Below, in pieces: positions 1-5,606 of a stretch of DNA of 5,606 nucleotides (positions within the stretch are counted from its first letter, which is position 1; the number at the start of each line of letters is the position of its first letter). This DNA comes from Myxococcales bacterium (GTDB lineage: Bacteria; Myxococcota; Polyangia; Polyangiales; Polyangiaceae): positions 1 to 5,606 of the forward strand of contig JAGQIY010001518.1 in NCBI GenBank assembly GCA_020430865.1, given 5' to 3'. The notes below the pieces were generated by a model that searched no databases, was not told where the DNA came from, and worked only from the letters and a program-made list of their open reading frames with translations. The translations under genes were made by a program, and so were the position numbers.

Positions 1-114
1 CGCGACCGCCGGCAGCAGCGGAAACGCAGGGAACGCGGGCAACGCCGGAACCTCCAGCGAAGCGCCCAAGGGCGTCTGGGGGCTCGCCACTGGCGGCGGC
101 GGCTGCGCCTGTCG
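1..114 (+). repeat. Long perfect direct repeat, copy 1
   Basis: All 114 bases match 4328-4441 with no mismatch, and in the same reading frame. The match ends at base 114 (base 115 is C, its counterpart 4442 is A), just after the CxC codons of the sorting tail. Because copy 1 starts at the window edge, the repeat may extend further left. Identity at every synonymous position points to recent duplication or gene conversion, not to protein-level conservation. Confidence 0.97.
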
Positions 115-217
115 CACGCAGCCTGGTAGCTCCTCGCGTTCGGCGCTCTGGCTCGGGCTGCTCGTCGGCGTGGGCGTTGTGCGTCGACGCAAGCGTCGAG
201 CAGCGCTCCGCCACTGA
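1..217 (+). CDS. C-terminal end of a MYXO-CTERM-type surface protein (5' end outside window)
   Basis: Seen: an open frame enters from the left edge (first whole codon at base 2) and ends at TGA 215-217, giving 71 residues. They form a low-complexity linker (SSGNAGNAGNAGTSSEAPKG), the cysteine motif GGGGCACR, a hydrophobic stretch of about 16 residues (SALWLGLLVGVGVV) and the basic cluster RRRKRR, ending AALRH. This is the Gly-Cys / transmembrane / Arg-rich layout of myxobacterial C-terminal sorting tails (MYXO-CTERM, GC_trans_RRR), thought to be cut near the Cys by a rhombosortase-like or myxosortase-like intramembrane protease and then surface-anchored. The first 38 residues are identical to those in the tail of the next large gene, at DNA level too, but the helix after the cysteines differs. 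Inference: the missing upstream part is probably a paralogous Cys-rich or VWA protein; nothing here proves it. A short inverted repeat lies over the RRRKRR codons (184-199). Confidence 0.88.
   Translation, partial: ATAGSSGNAGNAGNAGTSSEAPKGVWGLATGGGGCACRTQPGSSSRSALWLGLLVGVGVVRRRKRRAALRH
184..199 (+). repeat. Inverted repeat over the RRRKRR codons of gene 1
   Basis: TCGACGC at 184-190 and GCGTCGA at 193-199 are perfect reverse complements around AA. As RNA this gives a 6-bp stem (184-189 with 194-199) closed by a CAAG tetraloop. It lies 15 bases before the stop codon and covers the CGT-CGA-CGC-AAG-CGT-CGA codons. The equivalent site in gene 2 (4510-4527) also forms an inverted repeat, with different wobble bases. 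There is no T-tract, so it is not a classical intrinsic terminator. Confidence 0.6.
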
Positions 218-245
218 GGCTCGAGGCTCACGCCGCGCCCAACAC

Positions 246-277
246 CCCGGCCGCCTCACAACCCGGCCGCCTCACAA
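246..277 (+). repeat. Tandem repeat, two copies of a 16-base unit
   Basis: CCCGGCCGCCTCACAA occurs at 246-261 and again at 262-277 without a mismatch. A degenerate third copy begins at 278 (CCCGGCCCGCC). It lies within the C-rich stretch after gene 1. Confidence 0.9.
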
Positions 278-328
278 CCCGGCCCGCCAAACAACCCAGC
301 GGCCCCGAACAAGTCCGCCCCGCAACAC

Positions 329-360
329 GCCGCAACGCCGCAACGCCGCAACGCCGCAAC
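329..360 (+). repeat. Tandem octamer repeat, four copies
   Basis: GCCGCAAC is repeated four times exactly (329-336, 337-344, 345-352, 353-360), followed by a degenerate copy GCCCAAC at 361-367. An octamer unit in non-coding DNA is prone to slipped-strand length change. It lies about 215 bases upstream of the preferred gene 2 start. Confidence 0.92.
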
Positions 361-384
361 GCCCAACAAGGCGAGCTCATGACA

Positions 385-409
385 GTGGGTGACCCCTACG
401 CCCACCCAC
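385..409 (+). repeat. Weak hairpin upstream of gene 2
   Basis: GTGGGTG at 385-391 is the reverse complement of CACCCAC at 403-409, with an 11-base loop. No T-tract follows, so it is a poor intrinsic terminator. It could be a protein-binding site or simply chance in GC-rich DNA. Confidence 0.3.
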
Positions 410-563
410 AGAAGGGACTCGGCGCTCGCCGTGGAAAGTGAAAACTCGCCTGGAATCCCAGGGAAGATTTTGGGATCCTCGTAAGGCTTGGCAGAGGATG
501 GCTGTCGGTCTTCGGTCGCAGGCTGAAGATCGTGTGAAGTTCGTCCGCAGATACGACGTGACT

Positions 564-568
564 GGGAG
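564..568 (+). promoter_or_regulatory. Ribosome binding site favouring the GTG start at 576
   Basis: GGGAG lies 7 bases before GTG 576. Starting there yields a short basic N-region, a hydrophobic core and an Ala-x-Ala cleavage site, i.e. a textbook signal peptide. The alternative in-frame starts (GTG 438, ATG 498, GTG 534) lack a comparably placed site and would put 14-46 polar, charged residues ahead of the signal peptide. Confidence 0.6.
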
Positions 569-575
569 ACGAAAC

Positions 576-4561
<3,986 letters not shown>

Positions 4562-4565
<4 letters not shown>

Positions 4566-5606
4566 GACCCCACGTGTGGACCGCACTCATCCTTGCCGGA
4601 GCCACCGCGCTCACCGGCGTCATGGGTTGCGCGACTGAGAGTTATTGCTTCGACGATTGTGAAGGCGACAACCCGGCAAACGGCGGTAGCGGCGGTGCCA
4701 GCTTCGATGGAGGTCAGCTAGACGGTTTCGGGATCGACACCGGAACGGGTGGCTTCATCCAGTTCGACGGCGGCAACGACGCGGCGAGGCCGGATGGCTG
4801 CCTCGACCAAGAGCTGTGCAACGGTCTCGACGACGACTGCGATGGGCAGATCGACGAGGACATCGACTACACGCGCCCCCAGAACTGCGGCAACTGTCAG
4901 ACGAACTGCACCTTGGGCGAGCACCTGGTGAACCCTGGCTGTACCCCGCCATCGGTGACTGACGGTACCCAGGCGGGCACCTGCACCTACGAGAAGTGCG
5001 AGTCCGAGTTCTACGATCTCGATGGCAACCCGAAGAACGGCTGCGAGTACTACTGCCCCTGGAACCCGGATGGCAGCGTGACCACGGACAGCGGCGGCAC
5101 GACGGCTCAGATCTGCGGCCGCGACGATGACTGCGATGGCACCGTCGATGAGGACGTGAACACCTGCAACGACGTGCTCAATTGTGGCCGTTGCGGCAAG
5201 AAATGCGTGATTCCGAACGGAACCGCGAAGTGCGAGACCACCGCGGGCTCGGGCGCCGCCTGCGACGAGACGAACACTAAATGTCAGATCGATCAGTGTG
5301 ATCCCGGCTACTACGACGTGGACGGCTCACCGGACAACGGCTGCGAGTACCAGTGCTCGGTCGCGACTCCCGGCCCGGAGGTGTGCGACGGCATCGACAA
5401 CGACTGCGATGGTCTGATCGACAACGCCGACCCAAGCCTGGAGACCGACGACGCGAACGTAGGCAAGGACTGCTTCGGCGGCCCGTCGGGCGAGTGCTCC
5501 ACCGCTGCTCACAAGGGCAAGAGCAAGTGCATCGGCGGCAGCGTCACCTGCTGCGACACCAGCTCTGATCTGAAGAACGCAAGCAACCCCAACTTCCCCA
5601 CCAACG
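4562..5606 (+). CDS. MopE-motif lipoprotein (3' end outside window)
   Basis: Seen: ATG 4562 opens a frame with no stop to the right edge, 348 whole codons. The N-terminus is a short lipoprotein signal (MRPHVWTALILAGATALTGV, then MGC) with a lipobox Cys at residue 23, followed by a Gly/Asp-rich tether (about 39-76). MopE-type motifs begin at 84 (ELCNGLDDDCDGQIDE), 183 (QICGRDDDCDGTVDE, one residue short) and 273 (EVCDGIDNDCDGLIDN). Between them lie CGxCxxxC (109-116 and 208-215) and Y-D-x-D-G-x-P-x-N-G-C-E-Y-x-C (151-165 and 251-265), so a module of about 100 residues is repeated. After motif 3 comes GKDCFGGPSGECS, matching the linker plan of gene 2. Inference: exported, lipid-anchored, metal-binding Cys-rich protein, co-expressed with gene 2 through the ATGA overlap and a strong ribosome binding site. 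Function is unknown. The +2 residue is Ala, so there is no Asp retention signal by the E. coli rule, which may not hold here. Confidence 0.92.
4811..5425 (+). repeat. Repeated ~100-residue module in gene 3
   Basis: Three landmarks recur in the same order at 90-100 residue spacing: the MopE-type motif (84, 183, 273), CGxCxxxC (109, 208) and the YDxDGxPxNGCEYxC element (151, 251). Two modules are complete and a third starts at 273. The third then switches to the gene 2-type linker, with no CGxCxxxC visible soon after, so it may belong to a different module class. Confidence 0.75.

Larger units (their letters stand above)
229..370 (+). terminator. Possible Rho-dependent termination (rut-like) region
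   Basis: Over 241-360 I count 63 C, 24 G, 30 A and 3 T, a strong C-over-G bias with almost no T and little scope for secondary structure. It begins just after the gene 1 stop codon. Unstructured C-rich, G-poor RNA is the known loading substrate of Rho, and no intrinsic terminator (hairpin plus T-run) is seen after gene 1. The call rests on composition only. The C-richness could also be a by-product of the tandem repeats inside it. Confidence 0.35.
218..575. other. Intergenic region between gene 1 and gene 2
   Basis: These 358 bases carry no convincing gene. Bases 229-370 are C-rich and T-poor with tandem repeats and resemble a Rho-loading region. A weak 7-bp hairpin lies at 385-409. Bases 410-575 should hold the promoter and leader of gene 2, but I find no clear -35/-10 pair and no correctly spaced -24/-12 pair. 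The frame of gene 2 is open upstream to a GTG at 438, so part of this region would be coding if an earlier start were used. A Shine-Dalgarno-like GGGAG at 564-568 favours the start at 576. Confidence 0.7.

Noticed and set aside
177..392. 71-codon + strand open frame spanning the gene 1 end and the intergenic repeats
   Set aside because: It overlaps the real C-terminus of gene 1 in another frame, is composed of Arg/Pro/Thr from the C-rich repeats, and has no ribosome binding site.
385..409. Intrinsic terminator for gene 1
   Set aside because: The stem is only 7 bp with an 11-base loop and no T-run follows. It is kept only as a weak hairpin.
488..504. Possible sigma-54 (-24/-12) promoter, TTGGCAGAGGATGGCTG
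   Set aside because: The GG (490-491) and GC (501-502) elements are 11 bases apart, not the required 12, and the second element lacks TTGC. Sigma-54 promoters rarely tolerate spacing changes.

Overview
The window is high-GC coding DNA that almost certainly comes from a myxobacterium (phylum Myxococcota, probably class Polyangia). The reasons are strong G/C preference at third codon positions, two proteins ending in a Gly-Cys / hydrophobic helix / Arg-Lys cluster tail (the MYXO-CTERM or 'GC_trans_RRR' type of sorting signal), and dense arrays of the 'putative metal-binding' MopE-type motif (consensus E-x-C-D-G-x-D-N-D-C-D-G-x-x-D-E). Genus and species cannot be told from this sequence. I see no RNA genes, CRISPR, insertion sequences or reverse-strand genes.

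Layout, all on the + strand. (1) 1-217: the last 71 codons of a gene cut by the left edge, encoding a Gly/Ala/Asn-rich linker and a MYXO-CTERM-like tail. (2) 218-575: a 358-base intergenic region. Its left half is extremely C-rich and T-poor with short tandem repeats, and looks like a possible Rho-dependent terminator. Its right half should hold the promoter and leader of the next gene. (3) 576-4565: a very large secreted protein of about 1329 residues. In order it has a signal peptide, a von Willebrand factor A (VWA) domain with an intact MIDAS, eleven MopE-type motifs, a block of short disulfide-rich knots, a Gly/Thr/Ala linker and a MYXO-CTERM-like tail. (4) 4562-5606, running off the right edge: a lipoprotein precursor with more MopE-type motifs in modules of about 100 residues. 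Its ATG overlaps the stop codon of gene 2 (ATGA), so the two are very probably co-transcribed and translationally coupled.

The genes appear to form a cell-surface locus: cysteine-rich, probably divalent-metal-loaded proteins, one held by a sorting tail and one by a lipid anchor. Adhesion, matrix or metal-binding roles are plausible, but the sequence does not show which.

The most notable structure is a 114-base perfect direct repeat. The first 114 bases of the window (tail of gene 1) are identical to 4328-4441 (tail of gene 2), including every wobble base, and the sequences diverge right after the sorting-signal cysteines. The repeats bracket the intergenic region and almost all of gene 2, so the locus could gain or lose that gene, or swap tails, by homologous recombination. 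A second curiosity is a small inverted repeat over the RRRKRR codons of both tails, whose wobble bases differ between the genes in a compensated way.
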